Positions 63,650 to 64,000 of a DNA stretch of 64,000 nucleotides are shown one piece after another. Positions within the stretch are counted from its first letter, which is position 1; the number at the start of each line of letters is the position of its first letter. The stretch covers positions 1,116,001 to 1,180,000 of the forward strand of contig JAHBXT010000002.1 of assembly GCA_019636385.1 (NCBI GenBank), given 5' to 3'. The translations under genes and the position numbers were made by a program. The DNA comes from Pirellulaceae bacterium. GTDB taxonomy: Bacteria > Planctomycetota > Planctomycetia > Pirellulales > Pirellulaceae. A model generated the notes under the pieces. It was not told the origin of the DNA. It worked only from the letters and a program-made list of their open reading frames with translations, and did not search any database.

Positions 63650-64000
63650 ATGATTCGCGTCGGAATAGTGGGTTGTTCAGGTTATACAGCCATTGAGGCC
63701 ATCAAAATATTGCTGCGCCACCCCGAGGCTTCGATCACTGTGGCCACTAGCCGCCAGGCAGATGGCGGCACAATCGCCGACTTGCATCCGGCTCTGCACC
63801 AGCGGCTTAGCTTAGTGGTTGAGGACTTGGCCCCCAGCGATATCGCGGCCGGGTGTGACGTGGCTTTTTGTTGCTTGCCTCATGGTGCCTCCGCACCCAT
63901 TGTTTCAAGTTTGCTGCAAAGTGACTGCCGGGTGATTGACCTGAGCGCCGACTACCGGCTGAGCACTCCCGAACTATATCAACAATGGTACGGCGACCAG
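63650..64000 (+). CDS. argC: N-acetyl-gamma-glutamyl-phosphate reductase (partial)
   Basis: The ATG at 63650 follows GGGAG; the frame is open to the window edge (117 residues visible). The N-terminal NADP-binding strand is IRVGIVGCSGYTAIE (GxxGxxG-type), and further on come CDVAFCCLPHGASAPIV and VIDLSADYRL, all hallmarks of ArgC. The usual GYTGxE reads GYTAIE. ArgC reduces N-acetylglutamyl phosphate in arginine synthesis. The catalytic cysteine lies beyond the window. Confidence 0.9.
   Translation, partial: MIRVGIVGCSGYTAIEAIKILLRHPEASITVATSRQADGGTIADLHPALHQRLSLVVEDLAPSDIAAGCDVAFCCLPHGASAPIVSSLLQSDCRVIDLSADYRLSTPELYQQWYGDQ

Noticed and set aside
63373..63651. Minus-strand 92-residue frame upstream of argC
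   Set aside because: It runs through the argC ribosome site and promoter region, shows no family motifs and has a weak start.

Overview
The window reads as chromosomal DNA of a planctomycete, probably a Pirellulaceae relative. The clues are a LEPR-XLL-like N-terminus with dockerin-type repeats on a large extracellular beta-helix gene, DUF1580-like and DUF1569-like genes, many long intergenic spacers, and metabolic genes of the kind seen in that phylum. No rRNA, tRNA or CRISPR array was recognised. All family names come from motifs read by eye; no database search was possible. | Layout. (1) 1-7.8 kb: a plus-strand operon encoding a secreted VWA protein, a MacB/LolD-type ABC ATPase, an FtsX-type permease and two envelope-anchored FGE-sulfatase-fold proteins that lack the catalytic cysteines. 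(2) 8.0-17.2 kb: a tightly coupled operon with an ABC importer of the nitrate/taurine/thiamine-precursor type, two SAM methyltransferases, a degenerate histidine-kinase-like protein, two receiver-like proteins and a small helical protein. (3) 17.3-25.6 kb: a REC-AAA+ protein and a huge split-receiver protein ending in a HEPN-like Rx4H motif. They face a convergent minus-strand operon of six small genes, most with intact or decayed receiver folds. (4) 25.6-36.8 kb: separately promoted plus-strand genes: a GHKL ATPase fused to an HExxH protease, a secreted HExxHxxGxxD protease, two paralogues with a Zn-ribbon and an L7/L12 C-terminal (ClpS-like) domain, a NYN-LOTUS protein, a beta-helix gene broken by two in-frame TAGs, a coiled-coil protein and a membrane HExxH protease. 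(5) 37.4-38.4 kb: an IS630 element with exact TA-flanked ends. (6) 38.6-45.9 kb: a TspO protein, a plasmid- or phage-like block (helix-turn-helix proteins and a family-A DNA polymerase), and a gene-poor decayed stretch. (7) 46.1-64 kb: core metabolism (Ser/Thr kinase, accD, a dead histidine phosphatase, rpe, glnA, a kinase-like/PP2C fusion, cdsA, HIT, ribulokinase, isomerase, DapA family, efpL, argC). A degenerate group II intron sits directly behind the glnA terminator. | The most unusual observation is a shared noncoding element present five times. It is GGTTACG, then (78-90 bp later) CGTAACC, then a second CGTAACC-like box exactly 15 bp downstream. It lies 68-111 bp before the start codons of the VWA operon, the GHKL-protease, both L7/L12-like paralogues and the coiled-coil/membrane-protease pair. 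This ties regions 1 and 4 into one probable regulon (envelope surveillance, proteolysis, transport) and leaves the receiver-rich block 8-25.6 kb as a distinct module between two element copies. | The receiver-rich block is the best candidate for an undescribed system. Seven or more receiver or pseudo-receiver proteins, a kinase with a visible H-box but an eroded ATP-binding domain, a non-sigma54 AAA+ protein, a HEPN-like candidate effector, two methyltransferases and an importer are packed into 17 kb. Its function is inferred only from architecture.
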